Shown here piece by piece: positions 51,009 to 59,998 of a DNA stretch of 64,000 nt. The notes under the pieces were generated by a model. The model searched no databases. It was not told the DNA's origin and saw only the letters and a list, made by a program, of their open reading frames with translations. This DNA comes from Clostridiales bacterium (GTDB lineage: Bacteria > Bacillota > Clostridia > Lachnospirales > Lachnospiraceae). The stretch lies in contig JAAYJU010000092.1 in the NCBI GenBank assembly GCA_012522735.1, positions 27,035-91,034 of the forward strand, written 5' to 3'. How positions within the stretch are numbered: position 1 is the first letter of the stretch; each line of letters begins with the position of its first letter. Made by a program: the position numbers and the translations under genes.

Positions 51009-52295
51009 ATGCTTCGTTCCTTAAGAAATAAATTGGTATTGTTATATACCGTATCAACCGGACTTATTCTTCTTATTGTCATGATTTCCCTTCTTATGCT
51101 AACCGAAAGCAAATTGGAGGAAAAAAGGCTTGAAGCCTTTACTAATCATGGAGATACAATAATAAATAAGCTACAAAACGAGAATGTCATAAATGTCACC
51201 TGGCTTACACAGATGGAGTCTAAAAATAATCTACTATTATATATAGAGGATAACGGTAATCCCTTGACATTTAAGGGTGTTCTAAATCCTCCCACAAATC
51301 GCTTTATACTTATTGGGCGAATTAGATCACTGGCTATGTATGATGGTATTACCATTGACATAAATCCAATTTCTTTTAATGTGACTAACAGTAACACCTA
51401 TACTATAAAGGGTGATAATAATGATATCTATTATGGCTATGTATCTGTCATTCCTACTGATAGAGGATGGCGAAGCCTTACCTTGCTTCAATATCTGCCG
51501 AATTATTATTCAGCGGTAACAAATCAACGTATACTATATATCGTTCTTGGATTAGCAGGAGTATTGGCCTTGTTTCTAGTAAGTCTGCGTCTAATCTCAA
51601 GAATGATTAGACCGATTGAAGAAAGCAACCGAAATCAGACTGCATTTATAGCCGCTGCTTCCCATGAGCTTCGTTCTCCTTTGTCTGTTATCATGGCTAA
51701 TAGCGCTGCAATCACTACCACATCTGATGAATCTAAGAATTTCCTGAGTGGAATTAATAAAGAATGCAAGCGAATGTCTCGCTTAATAGATGATATGCTT
51801 TTGCTTGCTAATATGGATACAAAGACCTGGCAAATTAAAAGTGAGCCGATAGAAATCGACACACTTTTAATTGAAACCTATGAAGCCTTCCTGCCACTAT
51901 TTAGACAAAAGGAGCTAGACTTTGAGCTTGATTTGCAGGAGGATGAGCTTCCTATCATATCCGGAGATAAGGATAGACTAAAGCAAATCCTATGTATACT
52001 GCTGGACAATGCTATATCCTATACTCCTACTGGTAAGAAAGTAACCTTACGAGGATATAATACCGAACACCACCTTAATATAGAGGTGGAGGATCAAGGC
52101 ATTGGCATCACCGATGAAGACAAAAAGCTTATATTTGACCGCTTCTACCGCGTAGATCCATCTAGGAGCGATAAAAAGCATTTTGGCTTGGGACTTAGCA
52201 TTGCAAATGATCTGGTTCAATGCCACAAGGGCAAAATCTCAGTCCAAGATACAGAAGGCGGCGGTGCCACCTTTGTAATGCGTCTCAGAGTGTAA
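51009..52295 (+). CDS. Membrane sensor histidine kinase
   Basis: 428 residues from the ATG at 51009 (GGGAGGATT 4-5 bases upstream); an in-frame ATG at 50994 overlaps that ribosome site and is not preferred. Two membrane helices (about 12-34 and 174-196) enclose an extracellular sensor of about 140 residues. Catalytic core: AAASHELRSPLSVIMANS with the phosphoacceptor His (near 232), N box ILCILLDNAISYT, G1 VEDQGIGI, F box and G2 HFGLGLSIANDL. It pairs with the preceding regulator. The 3' end overlaps the aldo/keto reductase gene by 11 bases at a palindromic repeat. Confidence 0.92.
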   Translation: MLRSLRNKLVLLYTVSTGLILLIVMISLLMLTESKLEEKRLEAFTNHGDTIINKLQNENVINVTWLTQMESKNNLLLYIEDNGNPLTFKGVLNPPTNRFILIGRIRSLAMYDGITIDINPISFNVTNSNTYTIKGDNNDIYYGYVSVIPTDRGWRSLTLLQYLPNYYSAVTNQRILYIVLGLAGVLALFLVSLRLISRMIRPIEESNRNQTAFIAAASHELRSPLSVIMANSAAITTTSDESKNFLSGINKECKRMSRLIDDMLLLANMDTKTWQIKSEPIEIDTLLIETYEAFLPLFRQKELDFELDLQEDELPIISGDKDRLKQILCILLDNAISYTPTGKKVTLRGYNTEHHLNIEVEDQGIGITDEDKKLIFDRFYRVDPSRSDKKHFGLGLSIANDLVQCHKGKISVQDTEGGGATFVMRLRV

Positions 52296-53286
52296 CGGTA
52301 CCAGGTACGGTACCTGGTACCATTTCAATTTCTTGTATTTGTTCTGCTGTTAGAGGGCCAAATTCCATGGCTTTGGCATTCTCCTCAACTTGCTTTACTG
52401 TCTTGAAGCCGGGAATCGGTATAGTGACATTACTCTTACCCCAAATCCACGCGAGAGCTCCTTGTGCCAGGGTCCTACCCTTACTTGTGAGAATATCCCT
52501 GACTGCTTCAAGCTTCTTATATGCTTCACCATTCGGCTTTCCGTCCTTGAATACATGCTCTGCCCATGAGAATCCTGCTCCTCTAACATCATCCTGTGAT
52601 ATTTTAGAATCCTTCTTGTATTTTCCGGTCAGTAAGCCCATAGCTAATGGACTTCTATTAATACTTGCCAGATTATTCTCCTCACAAAAATGCACTATTT
52701 CATCATCACCCTTAACTATACTATACTCCTGCTGGATTGCACTACAATTCTTCTTCTCGGCAATCAGCTTAATACCACTAAGTAAATCTGTACTCCATCC
52801 ATATGTTCTTATCTTTCCCTTGGACACTAATCTGTCCAAGGTATCAGTTACAGAATCTAGCTCTGATATTCCAACCTCCCATACATGCAGCTGATATAAA
52901 TCAATATAATCGGTTCTTAGACGACGAAGTGATGCATCACAGGCTCTTTCGATATAAGCAGGACTTACATTGTAGCCCTGTAATGTCTTGGTGGCTTCAT
53001 TACCAATAAATCCAAATTTCGTAGCTATAACTGCATTCTCTCTCTTACCTTCAAGTGCCTTTCCAATAGCCTCTTCGCTATGACCTATACCATATGCATC
53101 AGAGCTGTCAAGAAAATTAATACCTAAATCTAGAGCAGCATGGATTGCTTTAGCAGATTCCTTATCATCTGTCTGACCATATCCATCAATTTTATTATCC
53201 ATATAAAACTGACCGCCTATTGCCCAACATCCTAATCCCATAGGACTAACTTGAATTCCTGATCTTCCTAATACTCTTTGTTTCAT
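52285..53286 (-). CDS. Aldo/keto reductase
   Basis: 333 residues. NFLDSSDAYGIGHSEEAIGKAL holds the catalytic Asp/Tyr, followed by Lys in VIATKFGF and IDLYQLHVWE with the His. NADP contact near MGLLTGKYKKDS. The family reduces aldehydes and sugars. The tail VPGTVPGTVTL is encoded by a perfect 25-base palindrome that replaced the original stop codon, giving about 10 extra residues. AAGGAGG precedes the ATG. A TetR gene follows upstream on the same strand and a putative operator lies between them. Confidence 0.88.
   Translation of the reverse strand: MKQRVLGRSGIQVSPMGLGCWAIGGQFYMDNKIDGYGQTDDKESAKAIHAALDLGINFLDSSDAYGIGHSEEAIGKALEGKRENAVIATKFGFIGNEATKTLQGYNVSPAYIERACDASLRRLRTDYIDLYQLHVWEVGISELDSVTDTLDRLVSKGKIRTYGWSTDLLSGIKLIAEKKNCSAIQQEYSIVKGDDEIVHFCEENNLASINRSPLAMGLLTGKYKKDSKISQDDVRGAGFSWAEHVFKDGKPNGEAYKKLEAVRDILTSKGRTLAQGALAWIWGKSNVTIPIPGFKTVKQVEENAKAMEFGPLTAEQIQEIEMVPGTVPGTVTL
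52297..52321. repeat. Perfect 25-base GGTACC palindrome at overlapping gene ends
   Basis: GGTACCAGGTAC (52297-52308), central G (52309), GTACCTGGTACC (52310-52321): a 12-base-pair stem around one base. It lies 2 bases after the kinase stop codon and inside the 3' end of the aldo/keto reductase, whose last residues it encodes. Confidence 0.85.
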
Positions 53287-53356
53287 ATTACTTCCTCCTT
53301 GTCTCTGTTTACTTCCTTATTCTTAAATATATTGAATAAGATTATTACATTGTTTT

Positions 53357-53374
53357 CTACCTACTATTTGGTAG
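53357..53374. promoter_or_regulatory. Candidate TetR operator before the aldo/keto reductase
   Basis: ACCTAC-TATTTG-GTAGGT is an inverted repeat of 6+6 with a 6-base centre, 70 bases upstream of the reductase start. It resembles the palindrome before the TetR gene (54061-54078), sharing CTACCAA/TTGGTAG halves. Confidence 0.5.
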
Positions 53375-53415
53375 GTTGATGATAAAAAATATATGGCTGT
53401 ACCACATATTTTTTT

Positions 53416-54006
53416 CTATGCCTTTATCCCCTTCCATATGACTTCAAAGCACTGGTCCATCTCATGTATTGCATTCTCCTTATTCATTAAATCTGAGCTA
53501 AGATCAATACATGTAATAACATAATAGTATGTCATAGCCATAGAATCCGGATTCATAGGCTTAAGCTCTTTCTTGTTAATTCCTTCTTCCATAATTATCG
53601 ATATGCCATTTATGAATGTAGTTTTTGAATCACCTGTAACCTCAATAATATCATCTCTCATAAACTCCGGAGCCGCGTAATAAATTCTATTCCAAAAAGA
53701 CATCTCTATATTGTTCAGATTATAATCTAGATACCGCTTATATATCATGTTCAATCGTTCACTACAAGTAAGTCCTTCTGATTCATTTATAACTGTAGCA
53801 AGCATGTTCTGATATTTCTCATATATATCATGAAAAAGCTCTCGGAAAATATCCTCTTTACTTTTAAAATGAAAGTATAAAGAAGCTTTATTAATTCCTA
53901 CCATAGAAGCTATCTTTTCCATACGTGCTCCCTCATAGCCTTGATGAGTAAATACTTCTAAAGCTGCTTGAAGAATTCTATCCCTTGTATTTGTTCCGTC
54001 TTTCAT
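53416..54006 (-). CDS. TetR/AcrR family regulator
   Basis: 196 residues. The helix-turn-helix GARMEKIASMVGINKASLYFHFKSKEDIFREL (about 26-56) is typical TetR. The C-terminal ligand domain has no signature. It lies 130 bases upstream of the aldo/keto reductase on the same strand, and related inverted repeats precede both genes, so it probably represses itself and the reductase. GTGAGG precedes the ATG. Confidence 0.9.
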   Translation of the reverse strand: MKDGTNTRDRILQAALEVFTHQGYEGARMEKIASMVGINKASLYFHFKSKEDIFRELFHDIYEKYQNMLATVINESEGLTCSERLNMIYKRYLDYNLNNIEMSFWNRIYYAAPEFMRDDIIEVTGDSKTTFINGISIIMEEGINKKELKPMNPDSMAMTYYYVITCIDLSSDLMNKENAIHEMDQCFEVIWKGIKA

Positions 54007-54060
54007 GATCTAACCTCACTTATATAAAATAAATACCAAATAAAAAACATATTTATCTGC

Positions 54061-54078
54061 CTACCAACCGGTTGATAG
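54061..54078. promoter_or_regulatory. Candidate TetR operator
   Basis: CTACCAACCGGTTGATAG is a near-perfect 18-base palindrome (one mismatched pair), of the ACCAACCGGTTGGT type commonly bound by TetR/AcrR proteins. It lies 55 bases before the TetR gene. Confidence 0.6.
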
Positions 54079-54128
54079 AATTATTGTATAACATATATTT
54101 ATATATGTCAATAGAAACCTAAAAAATT

Positions 54129-54158
54129 GGTCTCTGACACAAAATGGTACCAGAGACC
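54129..54158. repeat. Inverted repeat GGTCTCTG/CAGAGACC
   Basis: Perfect 8-base-pair arms (54129-54136, 54151-54158) around a 14-base loop that contains GGTACC-like bases. It lies in the divergent gap between the TetR and ComEC-like genes. It may be another member of the dispersed palindromes in this genome. Confidence 0.5.
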
Positions 54159-54230
54159 GGTAATCTACCGTTGACATTTTACAGTATTACTAGTATATAA
54201 TGTAGTATAACTTACTTGTAGGAGCAAAAT

Positions 54231-55166
54231 ATGAAAAAACGTTTAATATGGATACTATTAGCATCGATACTCTCCTTAGCAATAATATCACTACTTGTAC
54301 ATAAAGGCCCTGATGGATTTATCAAGACCATCGGAAATATTGTATCCTTTCTTGAGGATGATGACGATTATTCAAGCTTAAAGGTACATTTTATAGATGT
54401 TGGTCAGGGCGATGCCATACTTATACAATCAGATGATAGCCATATACTTATTGATGCAGGCGAAAGGCATGCCAGCGATACTTTAATTGGTTATTTGAAG
54501 GACAATGGTGTCACTAAATTAGATTATGTAATTGGTACACATCCCCATAGTGATCACATTGGTGGCCTTGCTAACGTAATTAATAATTTTCAAATTGGCA
54601 AAATAATTATGTCAAATGCTGTAAGCACAAGTAAAACATTTGAAGAATTACTCGATACTATAGCTGATAATAATCTAAAAATAACCAAGCCCATAATAGG
54701 AACTGAATACACTATAGGGAATGCTTCATTTATTATCATAGCACCCAATGAAAGCGACTATAAGAATCTGAATGATTATAGCGTCGGCATTAAGCTTGTG
54801 CATAAGGAAAATACCTTTGTGTTTACAGGTGATGCTGAGACAAATTCTGAAAATGAAATGCTTCAAAATGGAATTGACCTTAAGGCAGATGTCTTTAAGC
54901 TAGCGCACCATGGGTCTTCCACTAGTAATAGTGATGATTTTTTGAATGCCCTAGACCCTCATATATGTATTATAAGTGCAAAAAAAGATAATTCATATGG
55001 TCATCCACATGTGGAGATAATGAAAGCTATGAAGGATAGAGATATTCATTTGTATAGAACCGACGAACAGAGTACAATAATTCTGGAATCAGACGGTGTC
55101 ACCATAAAATCTAATAAAGAACCATATAAGATCAATGACAAGGATCTAATACGTTCCAAACCCTGA
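54231..55166 (+). CDS. Secreted ComEC/Rec2-like metallo-beta-lactamase-fold hydrolase
   Basis: 311 residues. An N-terminal hydrophobic signal/anchor (about 4-22) is followed by the metal-binding motif GTHPHSDHIGGLANV (HxHxDH), FTGDAETNSE and LAHHGSSTSNSDDFL. These match the C-terminal domain of ComEC, encoded as a separate protein in many Firmicutes. It is expected to act outside the cell, perhaps on DNA or phosphodiesters; the reaction is not proven for the family. GGAGC precedes the ATG. A DUF3006 gene follows 29 bases later, its usual partner. Confidence 0.85.
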   Translation: MKKRLIWILLASILSLAIISLLVHKGPDGFIKTIGNIVSFLEDDDDYSSLKVHFIDVGQGDAILIQSDDSHILIDAGERHASDTLIGYLKDNGVTKLDYVIGTHPHSDHIGGLANVINNFQIGKIIMSNAVSTSKTFEELLDTIADNNLKITKPIIGTEYTIGNASFIIIAPNESDYKNLNDYSVGIKLVHKENTFVFTGDAETNSENEMLQNGIDLKADVFKLAHHGSSTSNSDDFLNALDPHICIISAKKDNSYGHPHVEIMKAMKDRDIHLYRTDEQSTIILESDGVTIKSNKEPYKINDKDLIRSKP

Positions 55167-55195
55167 AAAACTTATGAGGAAAGGAAAATTCTATC

Positions 55196-55414
55196 ATGAA
55201 AAAATATATTGTCGATAGATTAGAAGGGCTTTACGCCGTATGTGAGAATGAAGAGAAAGAGTTTCTTAATATTAGAATAGACCTACTCCCTCCCGAGACC
55301 AAGGAAGGTGATTGTCTCTATACTAATGAAGACGGTGTATATGTTATTGATTATGAGACCACTGAAGAAAATAGGAAGCGTATTCGCAGCAAGCTTGATA
55401 GCCTGTTCGAATAG
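55196..55414 (+). CDS. DUF3006 small protein
   Basis: 72 residues. KYIVDRLEGLYAVCENEEKEFLNI, DLLPPETKEGDCLY and RIRSKLDSLFE match DUF3006, a small beta-rich family that almost always sits beside a ComEC-like hydrolase, as here. Function unknown. GGAAAGGAAA precedes the ATG. Confidence 0.85.
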   Translation: MKKYIVDRLEGLYAVCENEEKEFLNIRIDLLPPETKEGDCLYTNEDGVYVIDYETTEENRKRIRSKLDSLFE

Positions 55415-55519
55415 TATAGTCATTAGAACTTTTTACTAGGATTTCATGCTTGCATATTTTAATCTATTAATCTATCATTATATGAATGACTAATATACGA
55501 CAGGGGGAAGCTACCAAAA

Positions 55520-56842
55520 TTGACAGAAGGAAAAATATCAAAGAAGATAATAATATTTGCTTTACCAATATTTTTGGGGAATTTATTTCAACAGCTTTAT
55601 AATGTTGTAGATTCCCTTGTTGTCGGAAATGTTCTGGGTAAGGAAGCTCTAGCTGCTGTAAGCTCTACAGGCAGCTTAATTTTTTTAATTGTCGGATTTA
55701 TTAATGGTGTCTTCGTAGGAGCTAGCGTTATAATTTCACGCTACTTTGGAGCCAAGAATATGAAGGATCTTAAGGTTGCTATTCATAATACTATTGCACT
55801 GGGATTAATCGCAGGAGTCATTATAACGGTAATCGGTATAGGTCTGACACCTGTACTTCTTAGAATGATGGGGACCCCTGAGGATGTCTTTCATAATTCC
55901 GTATTATATCTTCGTATATATTTTGCCGGCGGAATTGGAATAGTCATGTATAATACCTGTATGGGAATCTTCCAGGCGGTCGGCGACAGTAAGCACCCTC
56001 TCTACTATCTGATTGCTGCTGCCATTCTTAATACAGTGCTCGATATATTATTTGTAGCAGTATTTGATTTTGGTATTGCCGGCGCGGCTTTTGCAACAGT
56101 AATATCCCAATTCGTCAGCGCTATTCTGGGTTTTGTTAAGCTAATGAGAGTAAATGGAGAACATAAGGTTATCTTTAGTCAAATAAGACTAAATCGCACC
56201 ATGTCTGCCCGTCTGCTTAAGATGGGCTTACCTACCGGTGTTCAAAATTCCGTGATTGCCTTTGCAAATGTTATCGTTCAGTCAAATATAAATAAATTTG
56301 GTTCTATAGCTATGGCAGGTTGCGGCAGCTACTCCAAGCTGGAGGGCTTTGCATTTCTACCGATTACCAGCTTCTCTATGGCTCTCACCACCTTTATTGG
56401 GCAAAATCTCGGCGCAAAGCAATATGAAAGAGCCAAGAAAGGGGCAAGGTTTGGGATATTTACAGGGGTATTATTAGCCGAAATCGTAGGGGTAGTGTTG
56501 TGGATATTTGCACCTATATTGATAAGCTTCTTTAATAGCGAACCGGATGTAATAGCATACGGTGTAAAGCAGATGAGAACCGAGAGCCTCTTCTACTTTT
56601 TGCTTGCTCTTTCACACTGCCTTTCAAGTATACTACGGGGTGCCGGAAAAACAAGTATACCGATGATAGTTATGTTGATCAGCTGGTGTGCTATTCGTAT
56701 AAGCTACATAACCATTATGATTCGAATAATTCCAGATATTAGAGTAATCTTCTGGGCCTATCCCCTTACATGGTTTATCAGCTCAGTGGTATTTCTTATA
56801 TATTATAAGAAAGCCAACTGGCTACATGGTAATATAGTATAA
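55520..56842 (+). CDS. MATE family efflux transporter (TTG start)
   Basis: 440 residues, twelve membrane helices. The N-terminus IIIFALPIFLGNLFQQLYNVVDSLVVGNVLGKEALAAVSS and the repeat-related second half (AFANVIVQSNINKFG) are typical of clostridial MATE exporters of the NorM/DinF-like group. No ATG precedes the first helix in frame; the start is TTG at 55520 with GGGGG 12 bases upstream, a rather long spacing. It probably exports cationic drugs or metabolites driven by Na+ or H+. Its stop codon directly abuts that of sbcC (convergent, no gap). Confidence 0.88.
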   Translation: MTEGKISKKIIIFALPIFLGNLFQQLYNVVDSLVVGNVLGKEALAAVSSTGSLIFLIVGFINGVFVGASVIISRYFGAKNMKDLKVAIHNTIALGLIAGVIITVIGIGLTPVLLRMMGTPEDVFHNSVLYLRIYFAGGIGIVMYNTCMGIFQAVGDSKHPLYYLIAAAILNTVLDILFVAVFDFGIAGAAFATVISQFVSAILGFVKLMRVNGEHKVIFSQIRLNRTMSARLLKMGLPTGVQNSVIAFANVIVQSNINKFGSIAMAGCGSYSKLEGFAFLPITSFSMALTTFIGQNLGAKQYERAKKGARFGIFTGVLLAEIVGVVLWIFAPILISFFNSEPDVIAYGVKQMRTESLFYFLLALSHCLSSILRGAGKTSIPMIVMLISWCAIRISYITIMIRIIPDIRVIFWAYPLTWFISSVVFLIYYKKANWLHGNIV

Positions 56843-59800
56843 TTATGACATCTCCCATCTGGCCTTACTACCCTTTTCTCCCTTTGTCACTACAAGCTTT
56901 GTTCCTATCTGTGTCTTAAGCTCGGTGACATGGGATATGATTCCTACCAATCTCTTACCTCCCGATAAATCGTTAAGTATCTTAATGGCCTGCATTCTGG
57001 TGTCATCACTTAAGGAGCCAAAGCCTTCATCTATGAACATGGTATCAATATGTATACTTCCAGCTGTGTTTTGAATAATGTCTGACATGCCAAGAGCCAT
57101 AGACAGTGCCGCCATAAATGACTCACCGCCAGATAAGGTCTTAACATCACGGACCTGGTCATTTACCATGCTGTATACATCTAGGTCAAGGCCTACCTCG
57201 CCTTGCCCTGACAAGTCCTCCATGTCACGACATTTTAGTATGAACTGATTATTGGACATGGTATAAAGCCTCTTGTTGGCCTCCTTAAGAATCATGCTAA
57301 AATACATTCTCTGAATATATGTCTGAAAATTAAGATGCCTACCGCTAAGCTTGCCACCTGCTGTATTTGCCAATCTGCTTATAGCACTATATGTCTTCAT
57401 AGCTTTTTCTCTATCACTTATAAGTCTTGTAACCTTAGTATAGACCTCCTCATTTCTTGTGCGGATTCCATATATGGACTTACTTTCCTCATCCAAATGC
57501 AGCTTAATGCTATTAAGCTCTATCTGCTTCAAGACCAGTTGATCGGTTTGGATTCTTGATTTTCCCTTAGTTTGCTCTTTATAGGTCTCAATACTAGTTT
57601 TGTTTCTTATGATTTCATCCCGATATTCTTGATCTATAAGGCTTAAATCTTCAATTTTCTGTGAGCTTAGTCTAGCTTGTCTATATTCCTCTAGACTCGA
57701 AAAGTTCTGCTTTGATAATTCATTCTTTAACTCTAGCTCGGATTTTTCTACTTCCTTTGAAAGTCTACTGTAGCTTTCCTCCTCAGTCTTAAGGTTACCT
57801 TTTTTTTCATTTGTGATATTGATAATAGCTTGATAATTTTCGGCAGATACAGCTTTTGCCTCTTCCAATTCATGCAGCTGTATTTCGGTTGTATTAAGCT
57901 CCTTTTGTGCATGAGCCTTACTCTCATAAATCAAGTCCTTCTTAAGACTTCCTATCTTAGTATCAACCTTTATAAGACTAGCAGCTACTTCCTGCCTTAC
58001 CTTCTCTGCTTCGTACCTATTCTTATCATGGGTTTCTATAGCCTCCTCTAGCTCTTTAATCCGTTCTTGGTTAGAGGAATATGTCATCTCTGCCTTTTCT
58101 GCCTGATTTCTTTTATCTGTGTCAAGCATGAGCTGATTGTTACACTGCTCTAATAAAATCTCTATATCGGTATAAGCTATATTATCAGAATTAATAGAGG
58201 CATCAATAATTTTCTTTCCCTCATGGACTGCAAGCTCAAGCTCCTTCTCATAGCTTTGCTTAGCCTTTTGCAGGGCTTCATACTTATGTTGCCTAATATT
58301 AAGGGCGTCCTCCATCTCCTTCTTAGCGGCCCTTAGCTTGCTTTCATCTATTATATGATTAGAATTTATGGCCTTTTTAGGATGAGAAGTAGAACCGCAT
58401 ACAGGACAAGCGTCACCATCTTTTAGTGTTGCGGCCAGAATTCCCGCCTGCCCCTCTATGAAGCTGTGATATAATTCATCATATTCATATTTTCTTATTT
58501 CATAAGATCTTTCTGTATCCTTATAATACTTATCTTCATTTTCATAAATAGTCCGTAGTGATTTCATTGACGCAATAGATTTAATAAGCCCTTCCAATGC
58601 AGCCTTTCTTTCAGTTAAGCTATCTACAGTATGCTTAAGCTGAATATGCTGAGCTGCCACATTCTTAAGCTTCTCCTGTTCACTAGACAATGTGATTTTG
58701 CTTTTCTTTTCTTCCTCGATAAGCTGAAGCAGTCTTGTATACTCATCCTGTGCTTTATTATTATTTTCATTCAGAGCAATCTTTTCGGTCTTATATGTAT
58801 CAAGCTCCTCATATTTTGGCAGTAGATTATTAATAGAGCTGATTTTAGATATAAGCCCTGGACTCTTCTTTTTATACTCCTCTTCTTTTAGCTCCTTATC
58901 TTTCTTAAGACTCTCTAATCTATCCCTATTATTATCCAACCAGGATTTAATATCCGCAATCCTTTTCATACATTCAGATAAATCCTTTTGTTTATTAAGG
59001 AAGGCATCCTCCTTGGGCTCTACTACCTGTGCCTTTTTCGCTTTATCTATTCTAAGCTTAAGATCAGCCATATCATCCTTCCTCTGGTCCAGCTCCTCCT
59101 TCCTTAATAGAGCCACTTCAAAGGAATCAAAGAGCTTGTTGTTATCCTCGGCTTGCTTAATCTTAGTATTAATCTCATCCAGCTGCTGGCCGTTAACTGC
59201 CAACGACTTCTTTATCTCATCTTCCTTATCCTTAGCCTCATTAATGATTAGCCCTATAAGCTCTAATTGCTTATCCGAATCGGTCTCCGTAAAGTGCGGC
59301 ATAACCTCCCACTGTGATAATAATTCACTATTCTCTATACATTTAACATCCTCTGTCTCTCGGATAATATCCTTTCGATTGTCCTCTAGCTGTCCGTATA
59401 TGGACTTTGCTCTTGCTTTTAGTTCTTCTTCAATCAGCCAATAAATCCTTGTGTTAAATATCTTAGTAAATATTTCTTTTCTTTCCTTGGAGGATGCATG
59501 AAGAAGCTTTAGAAAATCCCCCTGGGCAATCATTGCAATCTGTGTAAACTGATTGACATCCAGACCTATAATATCAATAATTTTCTGATTGGTTTCCTTT
59601 ATCTTACCTCCATATTCCTGACCGTTAGGCAATATAAGAGAGACATTCGGTTGGTCGGTGGTCATGGTAAATTCTCCGTCCTTATTCCTCCTCCTACTCA
59701 TACGCTCCTGCTTAGGACTTCTGATTATGGTAAATGTCTTACCGTGATATATAAAGCTGTACTCCACATAGGTGCGTGTATCATCATCGGCATATTGGCT

Positions 59801-59998
59801 ACGCATCATCTCACCATTACGCTTCCCTCCGCTGGTTTCATCATAGAGGGCATATGTAATGGCATCAAAGATGGTGGTCTTTCCAGCTCCGGTATCACCG
59901 GTTATAAGAAATATCCCGCTACCTACTTCAGAAAAATCAACTATTTCCTCACCAGCATAAGACCCAAAGGCTGACATTTTAATGTATATTGGCTTCAT
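56843..59998 (-). CDS. sbcC: Exonuclease SbcC (SMC-like ATPase)
   Basis: 1051 residues. Walker A TGDTGAGKTTIFDAI (33-47), a Q-loop region TQIAMIAQGDFLKLL, two long coiled-coil arms around the zinc hook ACPVCGSTSHP, then the ABC signature TLSGGESFMAALSMALG and Walker B DTMFIDEGFGSL. With SbcD it forms the Mre11-Rad50-type complex that opens hairpins and processes double-strand ends. It starts with TAGATG, directly after the sbcD stop codon. Length is within the family range. Confidence 0.95.
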   Translation of the reverse strand: MKPIYIKMSAFGSYAGEEIVDFSEVGSGIFLITGDTGAGKTTIFDAITYALYDETSGGKRNGEMMRSQYADDDTRTYVEYSFIYHGKTFTIIRSPKQERMSRRRNKDGEFTMTTDQPNVSLILPNGQEYGGKIKETNQKIIDIIGLDVNQFTQIAMIAQGDFLKLLHASSKERKEIFTKIFNTRIYWLIEEELKARAKSIYGQLEDNRKDIIRETEDVKCIENSELLSQWEVMPHFTETDSDKQLELIGLIINEAKDKEDEIKKSLAVNGQQLDEINTKIKQAEDNNKLFDSFEVALLRKEELDQRKDDMADLKLRIDKAKKAQVVEPKEDAFLNKQKDLSECMKRIADIKSWLDNNRDRLESLKKDKELKEEEYKKKSPGLISKISSINNLLPKYEELDTYKTEKIALNENNNKAQDEYTRLLQLIEEEKKSKITLSSEQEKLKNVAAQHIQLKHTVDSLTERKAALEGLIKSIASMKSLRTIYENEDKYYKDTERSYEIRKYEYDELYHSFIEGQAGILAATLKDGDACPVCGSTSHPKKAINSNHIIDESKLRAAKKEMEDALNIRQHKYEALQKAKQSYEKELELAVHEGKKIIDASINSDNIAYTDIEILLEQCNNQLMLDTDKRNQAEKAEMTYSSNQERIKELEEAIETHDKNRYEAEKVRQEVAASLIKVDTKIGSLKKDLIYESKAHAQKELNTTEIQLHELEEAKAVSAENYQAIINITNEKKGNLKTEEESYSRLSKEVEKSELELKNELSKQNFSSLEEYRQARLSSQKIEDLSLIDQEYRDEIIRNKTSIETYKEQTKGKSRIQTDQLVLKQIELNSIKLHLDEESKSIYGIRTRNEEVYTKVTRLISDREKAMKTYSAISRLANTAGGKLSGRHLNFQTYIQRMYFSMILKEANKRLYTMSNNQFILKCRDMEDLSGQGEVGLDLDVYSMVNDQVRDVKTLSGGESFMAALSMALGMSDIIQNTAGSIHIDTMFIDEGFGSLSDDTRMQAIKILNDLSGGKRLVGIISHVTELKTQIGTKLVVTKGEKGSKARWEMS

